A stretch of 35,304 nucleotides of DNA from Bacillota bacterium (GCA_023428025.1 JAEYZN010000003.1:1-35304); one strand, 5' to 3'. Positions 23,592 to 32,199 are shown, numbered from the stretch's first letter. The notes: a model not told the origin generated them from the sequence alone. Made by a program: numbers and translations.

Positions 23592-25967
23592 ATGCAGGAT
23601 TTGGGAATGAATGAGCGGATAAAGAAGCTGCGCGCCCGGAGCGTGGGCACGGAGCCGCGCGTATCCATCGAGCGCGCCGTGCTGGTGACGCGCACGTATC
23701 AGGAATACGAGGGCATCGTGGAGACGCCGGTGCTGCGCGCGCTGTGCCTGAAGAACATACTGGAGAACGAGACCATCGGCATTGAAGAGGGCGAGCTGAT
23801 CGTCGGCGAGAAGGGCGGCAGGCCCCAGCACGCGCCGACGTTCCCCGAGCTGTGCTGCCATACCGCGGAGGATATGGAGATACTCAATGTCCGCGACAAG
23901 ATATTCTTCCGCGTGGACGCAGCGGATATCGAGACGCAGCGGCGCGACATCATCCCGTACTGGGAGAACCGTTCCATGAGAAAGCGCATTCTGGACAGGA
24001 TGACGCCGGAGTGGAAGGACTGCTACGCCGCGGGCATCTTCACCGAGTTCATGGAACAGCGAGGACCGGGGCACACCGTCATCGACGGGAAGATATATAA
24101 AAAGGGATTCGCTGAATTCAAGAAGGATATCGCGGCGGCGCTGGACGCGCTGGATTTTCTAGATGATCCGGACGCGCTGGCGAAGCAGGCCCAGTTGCAG
24201 GCCATGGCCATCTGCTGCGACGCCGTCATCGCATACGGCGGGCGCTTCAGGCAGCTGGCGCTGGGCATGGCGGTGCAGGAACAGGACCCCGTGCGTCGCG
24301 GTGAACTGCTGGCGATCGCACATAACTGCGAGGTGGTGCCCGCGCACGCGCCGCAGACGTTTGCCCAGGCGATACAGATGTATTGGTTTGTGCATATCGC
24401 CGTCACCACCGAGATCAACCCATGGGACGCGCTGAGCCCGGGGCGGCTGGACCAGCACCTGTACCCGTTCTATCAGCAGGGCATCGAGGACGGCACGCTG
24501 ACGCGCGGGGAAGCCAAGGAACTGCTGGAATGCCTGTGGGTGAAGTTCAACAACCAGCCCGCGCCACCCAAGGTGGGCGTGACGCTCAAGGAGAGCGGCA
24601 CGTATACGGATTTTGCCAACATCAACACGGGCGGCATCACACCGGACGGTAAGGACGGCGTCAACGAGGTGTCGCTGCTGATACTCGAGGTGATGGACGA
24701 GATGCGGCTGACGCAGCCCAACTCCAACGTGCAGATCAGCAAGAAAACGCCGCAGTATTTTTTGGAGAAGGCCTGCGCCGTGTCCCGGAACGGATGGGGA
24801 CAGCCCGCGTTCTACAACACCGAGGCCATTGTGCAGGAGCTGACGCTGGCGGGCAAAAGCATCGAGGACGCGCGGCAGGGCGGCTCCAGCGGCTGCGTGG
24901 AAACAGGCGCTTTCGGCAAGGAGGCGTACATTCTCACCGGCTACTTCAACCTGCCCAAGATACTGGAGATAACGCTGAACGACGGCCGCGACCCGCGGAC
25001 GGGTTTGCAGCTGGGCCTCAAAACCGGAGTCTTCGAGAGCGTTGAAACATACGAGGCGTTCTTTGAGGCGTTCCGCACGCAGGTCCGCCATTTCGTGGAC
25101 ATCAAGCTGCGTGGCAACCACGTGATCGAGAAGCTGTACGCCGCGCACATGCCGGTGCCGTTCCTGTCCGTCATCGTGGACGACTGCATCAAAAAGGGCA
25201 TGGACTACAACGCGGGCGGCGCGCGCTACAACACCAGCTACATACAGGGCGTGGGCATCGGCACGCTGGCCGATTCGCTCGCGGCCATACGGTATAACGT
25301 GTTCGATAAAAAGCACGTGACGGCGGCGGCGCTGCAGGAGGCGCTGCGGGACAACTTCAAAGGCCATGGTGAGGTATCCGGGGACGTGCGCAACAGCACG
25401 CCCAAGTACGGCAACGACGACGAGTATGCCGACGGCATCATGGTGGCGGCGTTCGAGATGTTCCGCGACGAGGTGACGGGACGGCGCAACATGAAGGGCG
25501 GCAGCTATCGCATCAACATGCTGCCGACGACGTGCCATATCTATTTCGGGTCGGTGACGGGTGCGACGCCCAACGGCCGCCTTGCGTCAAAGCCGGTGTC
25601 CGAGGGCATATCGCCGGACAAGGGCGCGGACACGCAGGGCCCCACCTCCGTCATCAAGTCCGCATCCAAGATGGACCACCTCAGCACGGGCGGCACGCTG
25701 CTGAATCAGAAGCTGTCGCCGTTGCTGGTGGAGGGGGAGAAGGGATTGTCCGGCATGGCGCAGCTGGTGCGCACCTACTTCAAGCTGGACGGCCATCACA
25801 TCCAGTTCAACGTGGTGGACCGGGCCACGCTGCTCAAAGCCCAGCACAACCCCGACGAATACCGGGACCTCATCGTGCGCGTGGCGGGCTACAGCGACTA
25901 TTTCAACAACCTGGACCGCGAGCTTCAGGACGAAATCATAGAGCGCACCGAACAGGTGTGCTTCTGA
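23592..25967 (+). CDS. hypD: trans-4-hydroxy-L-proline dehydratase (glycyl radical enzyme)
   Basis: A 791-residue glycyl radical enzyme. Cys435 and Glu437 in SGCVETGAFGKEAY are the thiyl radical residue and catalytic base, and Gly766 in RVAGYSDYF carries the radical. These numbers are one higher than the Cys434, Glu436 and Gly765 I recall for the C. difficile HypD, and stretches such as HAPQTFAQAIQMYWFVHIAV and FNNQPAPPKVGVTLKES match it closely. HypD removes water from trans-4-hydroxy-L-proline to give pyrroline-5-carboxylate, later reduced to proline. AGGAGG is seven bases before ATG 23592. The P5C reductase for the next step is not in the window. Confidence 0.94.
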   Translation: MQDLGMNERIKKLRARSVGTEPRVSIERAVLVTRTYQEYEGIVETPVLRALCLKNILENETIGIEEGELIVGEKGGRPQHAPTFPELCCHTAEDMEILNVRDKIFFRVDAADIETQRRDIIPYWENRSMRKRILDRMTPEWKDCYAAGIFTEFMEQRGPGHTVIDGKIYKKGFAEFKKDIAAALDALDFLDDPDALAKQAQLQAMAICCDAVIAYGGRFRQLALGMAVQEQDPVRRGELLAIAHNCEVVPAHAPQTFAQAIQMYWFVHIAVTTEINPWDALSPGRLDQHLYPFYQQGIEDGTLTRGEAKELLECLWVKFNNQPAPPKVGVTLKESGTYTDFANINTGGITPDGKDGVNEVSLLILEVMDEMRLTQPNSNVQISKKTPQYFLEKACAVSRNGWGQPAFYNTEAIVQELTLAGKSIEDARQGGSSGCVETGAFGKEAYILTGYFNLPKILEITLNDGRDPRTGLQLGLKTGVFESVETYEAFFEAFRTQVRHFVDIKLRGNHVIEKLYAAHMPVPFLSVIVDDCIKKGMDYNAGGARYNTSYIQGVGIGTLADSLAAIRYNVFDKKHVTAAALQEALRDNFKGHGEVSGDVRNSTPKYGNDDEYADGIMVAAFEMFRDEVTGRRNMKGGSYRINMLPTTCHIYFGSVTGATPNGRLASKPVSEGISPDKGADTQGPTSVIKSASKMDHLSTGGTLLNQKLSPLLVEGEKGLSGMAQLVRTYFKLDGHHIQFNVVDRATLLKAQHNPDEYRDLIVRVAGYSDYFNNLDRELQDEIIERTEQVCF

Positions 25968-26000
25968 GATAATCATTTGAGACAAAAAGGAAGGGGCAAC

Positions 26001-27224
26001 ATGAAACTGGCGGATGTTCAAATCTCGGCGGAGCAGATCAAGGCGCTGACGCAGAAGTACATGATCGAGACGTACAAGCGGTTCAACTTTGTCGCGGAGA
26101 AGGCGAAGGGCATGACCATGTACGATACGGACGGCAACGCCTATCTCGATTTCTACAGCGGCATCGCGGTGAATAACGCGGGCAGCTGCAACGAGAAGGT
26201 GGTCGCCGCCGTGCGGGATCAGGCGGGCGACCTCATGCACGCCTTTAACTATCCTTACTCCATACCGCAGGCACTGCTGGCGGAACGCATCTGCACCACG
26301 CTGGGCATGGACAAGATATTCTATCAGAACTCCGGCGCGGAAGCCAACGAGGCCATGATCAAGATGGCGAGAAAATACGGCGTGACGAAATACGGGCCGG
26401 AGAAATACCACATCATCACCGCGATTAACAGCTTCCACGGGCGTACCTACGGCGCCATGTCGGCAACGGGCCAGCCGGACAACGCGTGCCAGCTGGGCTT
26501 CAAGCCGGTGGTGCCGGGCTTTTCCTACGCGCGCTTCAACGACCTTGATGACTTCAGGGCGCATGTGACGGAGGACACCATCGCCATCATGCTGGAGCCG
26601 GTGCAGGGCGAGGGCGGCGTGATTCCCGCCACGCAGGAGTTTCTTGAAGGCATCGCGGCGCTGTGCCGCGAGAAGGGCCTGCTGCTGCTGCTTGATGAGA
26701 TACAGACCGGCTGGTGCCGCACGGGCAGCGTCATGGCGTACATGGACTACGGCGTGCAGCCGGATATCGTGTCCATGGCCAAGGGCATGGGCGGCGGCAT
26801 GCCCATCGGTGCGGTCTGCGCCACGGACGAGGTCGCGGAAGCCTTCTCGCTGGGCTCGCACGGCAGCACGTACGGCGGCAATCCGGTGTGCTGCGCCGCG
26901 GCGTACGCGCAGATCGGCGAGCTGCTGGACAACGGGCTGGCCACCAGCGCGAAGAAGATGGGCGACTATCTGACGCAGAAGCTGCTGGCGCTGCCGCATG
27001 TAAAAGAGGTACGCGGCAAAGGGCTGCTGATCGGCGTGGTGCTGGATCGGCACGTGGGGCTTGAGGTCAAGCACGGCTGCGCCGACAGGCATATGCTGGT
27101 GACGGCGATCGGGACCAGCGTGGTCAGGCTGACGCCGCCGCTGATCGTGTCACGAGAGGAATGCGATCAGGCGTGCGATATTCTGCGGGACGCCATAGAG
27201 GAGGCCACCCATACGGCAGGCTGA
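26001..27224 (+). CDS. Class III aminotransferase (GabT/ornithine/acetylornithine type)
   Basis: A 407-residue PLP enzyme. Lys261 in VSMAKGMGGGMPIGA binds the cofactor, QNSGAEANEAMIKMAR and LLDEIQTGWCRTG are typical, and THSLGSHGSTYGG-like SLGSHGSTYGGNPV closes the site. Relatives transfer the terminal amino group of GABA, ornithine, acetylornithine or 5-aminovalerate to an oxoacid. After HypD and Prd, two roles fit: ornithine to glutamate semialdehyde/P5C, feeding proline, or transamination of 5-aminovalerate, the Prd product. Sequence does not settle it. AAGGAAGGGG precedes ATG 26001; the frame is open from 25977 but without a site. Confidence 0.87.
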   Translation: MKLADVQISAEQIKALTQKYMIETYKRFNFVAEKAKGMTMYDTDGNAYLDFYSGIAVNNAGSCNEKVVAAVRDQAGDLMHAFNYPYSIPQALLAERICTTLGMDKIFYQNSGAEANEAMIKMARKYGVTKYGPEKYHIITAINSFHGRTYGAMSATGQPDNACQLGFKPVVPGFSYARFNDLDDFRAHVTEDTIAIMLEPVQGEGGVIPATQEFLEGIAALCREKGLLLLLDEIQTGWCRTGSVMAYMDYGVQPDIVSMAKGMGGGMPIGAVCATDEVAEAFSLGSHGSTYGGNPVCCAAAYAQIGELLDNGLATSAKKMGDYLTQKLLALPHVKEVRGKGLLIGVVLDRHVGLEVKHGCADRHMLVTAIGTSVVRLTPPLIVSREECDQACDILRDAIEEATHTAG

Positions 27225-27267
27225 AAGGTTTGTTTTGTGTTTAGGGGCATCTCCCGCTTTGAAACGC

Positions 27268-27296
27268 TTGAAACCAGACCGGAATCGTTGTATAAT
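27268..27296 (+). promoter_or_regulatory. Sigma-70-type promoter of the AraC-family gene
   Basis: TTGAAA (27268-27273), a 17-base spacer and a perfect TATAAT (27291-27296). Transcription would start near 27303 and meet the hairpin at 27322 within 20 bases. Confidence 0.8.
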
Positions 27297-27321
27297 ACGG
27301 ATGATAACTGATGGAGACGAA

Positions 27322-27355
27322 GATGTCGCGACCGGCGGGCTGCGGCATCTTTTTT
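27322..27355 (+). terminator. Intrinsic terminator between the aminotransferase and AraC genes
   Basis: GATGTCGC (27322-27329) pairs with GCGGCATC (27342-27349), one G-U pair, followed by six T. It can end the hypD-aminotransferase transcript, but it lies downstream of the promoter at 27268 and so also sits in the leader of the AraC-family gene. Confidence 0.7.
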
Positions 27356-27416
27356 GTTATTTCGGTCCCACCGCGACGGCAGCGGAGCGGGTGATCAGCG
27401 AGGAGGAAAGTCACTC

Positions 27417-28121
27417 ATGAAGGGTATTATTTGTGAAAAGAGAGTTTATACGGATTCCGTGGTCACGCACAGCCACCCTTACGCGCAGCTGGTTTTCCCG
27501 CTGCAGGGGGCGATGTACCTGAAGATGGAGAGAAACGATGTCGTCGTCAACGAGGAGAAAATATTTCTTCTGCCCTACGACCACAGGCATTCGTTCAAGA
27601 CGGACCGGGAGAATCAGTTCCTGGTGCTGGACATCCCCAGCTACATGTTCGAACAGAAGGATATCATCATGCCAGACGGCGTCACGTGCCCGCTTAACGA
27701 CAAATGGAAGGCGATTCGGTTTTTGCTGCTGGAGGAGCTGAGCGCAGGAGCGGGCGGCGATACCGTCGCGAAGCTGTTCTACTACTTTTTGCCCAACATG
27801 CTCAAAAAGCAGGCGCCGGATTCCGTGGCGTATGTGGACGCGCACTTCAACGAGGATATCGATATCGAGACGCTGGCGCGCATCGAAAACTACAGCACGA
27901 CGTATTACCGCGAGTGGTTCCGCAAGGAAACGGGCCAGTCGCTGCTGGAATACATCCGCAAACGCCGTATGGAGCGGGCCAAGGAACTGCTGGTGACCAC
28001 CAACCTCAGCATCATGCAGATCGCGTGCGAAATCGGCTACAGCTACGAATCCTCGTTCATCAAGGTGTTCAAGGGGCAGGAGAATCTGTCGCCCAACGCC
28101 TACCGCCTGGCGTTTTCATAA
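27417..28121 (+). CDS. AraC-family regulator with N-terminal cupin-like sensor
   Basis: A 234-residue regulator. The first half (HSHPYAQLVFPLQGAMYLKM and LLPYDHRHSFKT) is the small AraC-type ligand-binding cupin. The last 100 residues are the double helix-turn-helix with YREWFRKETGQSLLEYIRKR and IACEIGYSYESSFIKVFKG. AGGAGGAAAG precedes ATG 27417. It has its own promoter and follows the proline and hydroxyproline genes, so it could respond to an amino acid from that pathway. Target and ligand are unknown. The gene ends 37 bases from the convergent minus-strand gene. Confidence 0.93.
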   Translation: MKGIICEKRVYTDSVVTHSHPYAQLVFPLQGAMYLKMERNDVVVNEEKIFLLPYDHRHSFKTDRENQFLVLDIPSYMFEQKDIIMPDGVTCPLNDKWKAIRFLLLEELSAGAGGDTVAKLFYYFLPNMLKKQAPDSVAYVDAHFNEDIDIETLARIENYSTTYYREWFRKETGQSLLEYIRKRRMERAKELLVTTNLSIMQIACEIGYSYESSFIKVFKGQENLSPNAYRLAFS

Positions 28122-28158
28122 GCAGGGCTTTTTTCCAGTGGATCGCAGGGTGTCCGCC

Positions 28159-29547
28159 TCACTGTTTCTGAAACCTGACCGCATACATGTATGTGTTGAA
28201 CACATAGTCTCTTTTCTCTTCGCCGGTCTGACAAAGCTTTTGCACAAAGGCCTTATCCTCTTCGCTGGGCACGGAAAACCAATGGAAGGTAAATTGGTTT
28301 TTGTACCCGCAGTCCGACGTCATTTTTAGAATATCATCCAGAGTGAAGAAGGCTCTGTTCGACCTGCTCAGGATATCCTGCGAAGCGTACCGCCACTTCC
28401 CGTTCAAAAGGTTCCCGAGCACGCTGTAATGCATGATGTTCTGCACCTGAACGATCACCCAGCCGTCTTTTTTCAGGTATTTCTTCAGCCCGGTGAGCAG
28501 GGCGTCCGGATTCTCCACCGATTCCAGATGATTGCCGACCAGAATATAGTCGAAATAATCCTCGGGGAAATCGAGAGGGAATTCGCCCGGCGGTTTTGCC
28601 GAAATCGCGGCAACCTTTTTGGCGATTGCGGCCATGCTCGCGTCGGGTTCCAGGCCGTACAACGCAACGTTCGGATAGCTGTATTTGCATTTAAGCAGCG
28701 TGAGGCCGATCCCGCAGCCCAACTCCAGGATATTCATCGGCTTGTATTTGTCGGACTCGGTCAACAGCCGGAGAGACTCCTGTTTGATTTGATCGAAGCG
28801 CCAGGTGTCAAAGCCCCATCTTTTTCGAAAGGTTTCCCGGTTGGCATACAATATCGGGAAAAGGCGGCTGAGGTCCTTACGGAAGCCCGATCCCAGATAA
28901 TGATGGATAAAGCAGTCGTGACAAAGCATCAGCTTATAGCCTGCCGTAAGGATGCGCAACGATAAATCATTGTCCTCCACATACCCCGGCGAATACTTCT
29001 CATCCAGCGGGCCGATTTTATTCAGGACTTCTCTTTTGATCAGGATGCAAAAGCCGATGAGGAATATTTTCTCTTCCCATTTTTCGTTATCAGATATGTT
29101 GTTCTTGTCGGCCAACCGCTGCATCTCGTCCAAATCTGAATCTGGATACCTGAAGTCGGCCCCCTGAAGGTTCTCATGATGGTTGCAGACAGCGCCCGCC
29201 GCACCGATGCTTCGGTCGCTGTAAAGGCAAGTGCGGAGGTTGTCGAGCCAGCGGGGCGTCACCACGGTATCGTTGTTCAGCAGCATGATATCGCATTCCG
29301 GGTCGGCCATGCCGATCCCGATGTTGCAGCCTTTTGGAAAACCGACATTTTCGTCGTTCAGCCGCAGCTTGATATCCGCCTGTGCTTTGAGCCAGTCCCG
29401 GGTGCCGTCCGTCGAATTATTGTCCACGACGATGATTTCATAGGTGCCGTCGGGCGTATATTTTCTGATGCTCTCAACGCAGCCTTTACTGTACTCGAAA
29501 TTGTTGTAAGTGAGGATAACGATCGCTGTTTTTCTGAAGCTTTCCAA
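28159..29547 (-). CDS. Glycosyltransferase family 2 fused to a SAM-dependent methyltransferase
   Basis: The only minus-strand gene, about 462 residues. Residues roughly 6-265 are a GT-A glycosyltransferase: TAIVILTYNNFEYSKGCVES, IVVDNNSTDGTRDWL, LLNNDTVVTPRWLDN and a later GFCILIKREVL. The second half is a class I methyltransferase beginning ILELGCGIGLTLLKC, with a GLEPD acidic loop. Such fusions act on cell-surface polysaccharides or glycans, first adding a sugar and then methylating, but the order and acceptor are unknown. The frame is open to 29694 but the family N-terminus fits TTG 29547, with GGGAGG upstream. It has no partner genes nearby and less GC than the genes before it. Confidence 0.85.
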   Translation of the reverse strand: MESFRKTAIVILTYNNFEYSKGCVESIRKYTPDGTYEIIVVDNNSTDGTRDWLKAQADIKLRLNDENVGFPKGCNIGIGMADPECDIMLLNNDTVVTPRWLDNLRTCLYSDRSIGAAGAVCNHHENLQGADFRYPDSDLDEMQRLADKNNISDNEKWEEKIFLIGFCILIKREVLNKIGPLDEKYSPGYVEDNDLSLRILTAGYKLMLCHDCFIHHYLGSGFRKDLSRLFPILYANRETFRKRWGFDTWRFDQIKQESLRLLTESDKYKPMNILELGCGIGLTLLKCKYSYPNVALYGLEPDASMAAIAKKVAAISAKPPGEFPLDFPEDYFDYILVGNHLESVENPDALLTGLKKYLKKDGWVIVQVQNIMHYSVLGNLLNGKWRYASQDILSRSNRAFFTLDDILKMTSDCGYKNQFTFHWFSVPSEEDKAFVQKLCQTGEEKRDYVFNTYMYAVRFQKQ

Positions 29548-29868
29548 TGATCTCGGGGCCTCCCATATATACTGCCTTAATATTACAAAGTATTCAAAGA
29601 GGAGGCTTTTGTTTCTGAATTTCACGGTTACCGTAACTATCGCATCTGAGGTTACCCTGGATAAAAGGCAAGCATGGCGGGGGCTTATGTACATTTCCTG
29701 TGAGACTCAAAAGACCTGAGGATTGTTTTGTATCAGAGTGATTCGCAATATTGGGCAAACGGCGTGAATTAATCAAAACGGCGGTGATTCGCGTAAAATA
29801 GCGCTTGCACATGCTTCCGGAGAGTATTTTTCTTTGCATTATCTTCATTTCTCATATACAATGATGAT
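29548..29868. other. 321-bp divergent intergenic region
   Basis: The region lies between the minus-strand fusion gene and the DUF1538 operon and is AT-rich. I see a short direct repeat GTGATTCGC at 29738-29746 and 29784-29792, 46 bases apart, and the promoter candidate at 29834. No gene is supported; a minus-strand frame reaching 29694 is probably only an upstream extension of the fusion gene. Confidence 0.6.
29834..29862 (+). promoter_or_regulatory. Promoter candidate of the DUF1538 operon
   Basis: TTGCAT (29834-29839), 17 bases, TACAAT (29857-29862), ending six bases before ATG 29869. With no Shine-Dalgarno in between, the transcript may be leaderless. Confidence 0.5.
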
Positions 29869-31518
29869 ATGAAAGCATTACGCACCTTAAAAGAAGTGTT
29901 TGTGTCTTCGCTTCCACTTGCCATAATTATTCTGATTGTATGTGTTTTTGTAGCGCCTCTGAAAAATACGTTTGACTACATTAAGCTGATTGTGGGCTAT
30001 GCGAGCGTTGTGTTTGGGCAGACTTTTTTTCTGGTTGGGCTGGACGAAAGTATTTTGCCCGTCGGAAAACTTGTAGGAAGCTCGCTGCCAAAGTTTAAGA
30101 AAAGTATTTTTGTTATTTTATTTGGCATTTTATTTGGGATTCTTGCTACAGTTGCAGAACCTGCTCTGGCTGTGCTTGCGCGACAAACCCATATGATTTT
30201 TAATGAAGTGAATGAAATCCTGTTTGTCTGGATTTTGAGCACAGGGATTGGCGTATTTGTCGGGTTTGCGCTGTATCGGATTATTAAGAATATAAATATC
30301 AAAGTCGTTTTTGTAGTCCTGTATATCCTGATCTTTTTGACGGTCATTTTTGTGCCCGAGGAATTCGTGGCGTTGGCCTTTGATGGCAGCGGAGCGACCA
30401 CCGGTGACATTTCCGTACCCTTTATCCTCGCACTGGGTATAGGAATTTCCGCGACCATGTCAAAGCGCAAAACCAACGACGACACATTTGGAATCATCGG
30501 GATTGCCTCGGTGGGGCCGATACTGGCGGTGTTCATTTACGGTATTATCATCAATGCTATAAATGGCGGAAAAATTCCTCCTGCCGGAATATATGATCCC
30601 GGGGCGGCGGAGAGCTTTATTGATATCATCTTATCCAATCTCGGCGATGTCTCGCTTGCCTTGCTTCCGATTGTGATCGTGTTCCTGGTTTTTCAAATTT
30701 TCTTCCTCAAATTGCCCAAGAGACAATTTATCAGAATGCTGCTTGGCACGATACCGGTGTACATTGGCCTGCTCATCTTTTTGTCGGGCATTGATTATGG
30801 TTTTGCGTTTGCAGGCAAATACATAGGGGAAATATTCCTGGGCGCGGGCCAGCCTGAATGGTTTAAATGGCTTCTTGTTCCGCTGGGGTTTGTTTTGGGT
30901 GCGGCCATAACCCTCTCGGAACCGGCTGTTACGGTTTTGGGGGAGCAGCTTGAAGAGATAACCAACGGGCACATCAAAAAGTCCACGATACGGATCACCC
31001 TTGCCATTGGAATCGGGTTTGCCGGAATGCTTTCCATGACGAAGATTCTGACACAGATAAATATTCTCTGGTTCCTGATTCCGCTTTATGCGCTGGCGCT
31101 GATCATGATGAAATATACTTCTAAGCTTTTCGTGGGAATAGCGTTTGACTCGGGTGGGGTTACAGGCGGAGCGCTGACATCGGCGTTTTTGACGCCGCTC
31201 ACGCTGGGGGCAGCCCAGGCTGTTGCGCTGATGGCAGGTACAGAAGCGCAATCCGTGCTGACCAACGGATTTGGAATTATTGCGTTTATTTCTGTAACGC
31301 CTTTGATAACTGTGCAGGCGCTGGGAATTATGTATAATAGAAAAGTACAAAAAGCGCAGAAACTTGTTGCAGAACACGAACAGACAGAGTATGATGAACT
31401 AGCTTTGTTTGCAGCGCAGATGGGAGATGAAAAAACTATCAATGTTGAAGAGATACATGGCGGCGACGCACATAGTTTGATACAAAACGCCGATTTGGAG
31501 GAAGACACTTATGAATAA
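29869..31518 (+). CDS. DUF1538 membrane protein, two-repeat (UmpAB-like, putative cation antiporter)
   Basis: A 549-residue polytopic membrane protein with an internal duplication. TVAEPALAVLARQ (about 94-106) is echoed by TLSEPAVTVLGEQ (about 347-359), and AFDGSGATTGDIS by AFDSGGVTGGALT. Each repeat has about six membrane helices. DUF1538 proteins are poorly studied; as I recall, a Halomonas pair named UmpAB was reported as a Na+(Li+,K+)/H+ antiporter, with the two repeats on separate proteins. Here both repeats are in one chain. A charged C-terminal tail of about 60 residues is cytoplasmic. ATG 29869 lacks a ribosome site. Two PII-like genes follow, the first overlapping by 8 bases. Confidence 0.85.
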   Translation: MKALRTLKEVFVSSLPLAIIILIVCVFVAPLKNTFDYIKLIVGYASVVFGQTFFLVGLDESILPVGKLVGSSLPKFKKSIFVILFGILFGILATVAEPALAVLARQTHMIFNEVNEILFVWILSTGIGVFVGFALYRIIKNINIKVVFVVLYILIFLTVIFVPEEFVALAFDGSGATTGDISVPFILALGIGISATMSKRKTNDDTFGIIGIASVGPILAVFIYGIIINAINGGKIPPAGIYDPGAAESFIDIILSNLGDVSLALLPIVIVFLVFQIFFLKLPKRQFIRMLLGTIPVYIGLLIFLSGIDYGFAFAGKYIGEIFLGAGQPEWFKWLLVPLGFVLGAAITLSEPAVTVLGEQLEEITNGHIKKSTIRITLAIGIGFAGMLSMTKILTQINILWFLIPLYALALIMMKYTSKLFVGIAFDSGGVTGGALTSAFLTPLTLGAAQAVALMAGTEAQSVLTNGFGIIAFISVTPLITVQALGIMYNRKVQKAQKLVAEHEQTEYDELALFAAQMGDEKTINVEEIHGGDAHSLIQNADLEEDTYE

Positions 31519-31828
31519 TTGCGCTCCGGATAACATTGTATTTATGATACTGGTAGCCAGCAGAAAACAAAAAGATGCGCTGTTAAACGAAATATCAAAG
31601 ATTGATTGCCGGATTATCAATACCATATATGGAAGAGGAACGGTGAAGGCAAATTATCTGGTGGAGATGCTGGGCTTTGTCCCGGAAGAAAACAAAGTCG
31701 TCATAACCTGTATGTTGCCAAGAGAAAGGGTAGAGGCTATATTTACAATGCTGCTGAACGAATTCAATTTCAGCAGGCCTAATACTGGAATCGCCTTTAC
31801 GCTTCCCATATCGGGTATATCGTTTTAA
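31511..31828 (+). CDS. PII-like signalling protein, first copy
   Basis: A 105-residue protein with the GlnB-like ferredoxin fold. YGRGTVKANYLVEMLGF resembles the T-loop region and KVVITCMLPRERVEAIF the B-strand/helix of PII proteins. It lacks the uridylylated Tyr context of true GlnB and may bind a nucleotide without being a nitrogen sensor. GGAGGAAGAC, inside the end of the upstream gene, serves ATG 31511. The 8-base overlap with the DUF1538 gene suggests that it regulates this transporter, as GlnK does AmtB; this is inference. Confidence 0.75.
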   Translation: MNNCAPDNIVFMILVASRKQKDALLNEISKIDCRIINTIYGRGTVKANYLVEMLGFVPEENKVVITCMLPRERVEAIFTMLLNEFNFSRPNTGIAFTLPISGISF

Positions 31829-31851
31829 CTTTACAGGAGGAATTGAAAGAA

Positions 31852-32199
31852 ATGGATGGGCTCGACAATCTCAAGGCGCTTTTTATAGTCGTTAATGCCG
31901 GCTATACCGATACGATTATGGATATCGTTCGATCAGAAGGCGCTGGAGGTGCTACAGTAATCAATGCGCGAGGCGAAGGTGCCCGGCATGAATTGTTCTT
32001 AGGCATCACGGTGGAGTCAGAAAAAGAAATCATCATGACGGTTGTTGAAATGGAGACGGCGCGGCGAATTATGACGGCTATAAAAGAAAAAGCCGGATGG
32101 AAATCCTCGCTTCACGGGATCTGTTTCATTATGCCGGTGGATAAAATAATCGGCATAAACATTGATGTAACTAAAGATGTTAAAGATATTTTACCTTAA
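31852..32199 (+). CDS. PII-like signalling protein, second copy
   Basis: A 115-residue protein of the same superfamily. Landmarks are LKALFIVVNAGYTDTIMDIV, GAGGATVINARGEG and a long HGICFIMPVDKIIGI near the C-terminus. It is more like conventional PII in its first strands than its neighbour. AGGAGG (31835-31840) lies 11 bases before ATG 31852; a TTG at 31843 is the alternative. It follows the first copy by 23 bases, making a three-gene operon of membrane protein and two PII-like subunits, possibly forming a heterotrimeric or paired regulator. The ligand is unknown. Confidence 0.75.
   Translation: MDGLDNLKALFIVVNAGYTDTIMDIVRSEGAGGATVINARGEGARHELFLGITVESEKEIIMTVVEMETARRIMTAIKEKAGWKSSLHGICFIMPVDKIIGINIDVTKDVKDILP

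Noticed and set aside
27258..27275. CcpA cre-like site TTGAAACGCTTGAA near the AraC promoter
   Set aside because: The half-sites have the wrong spacing around the CG, so it does not meet the cre consensus.
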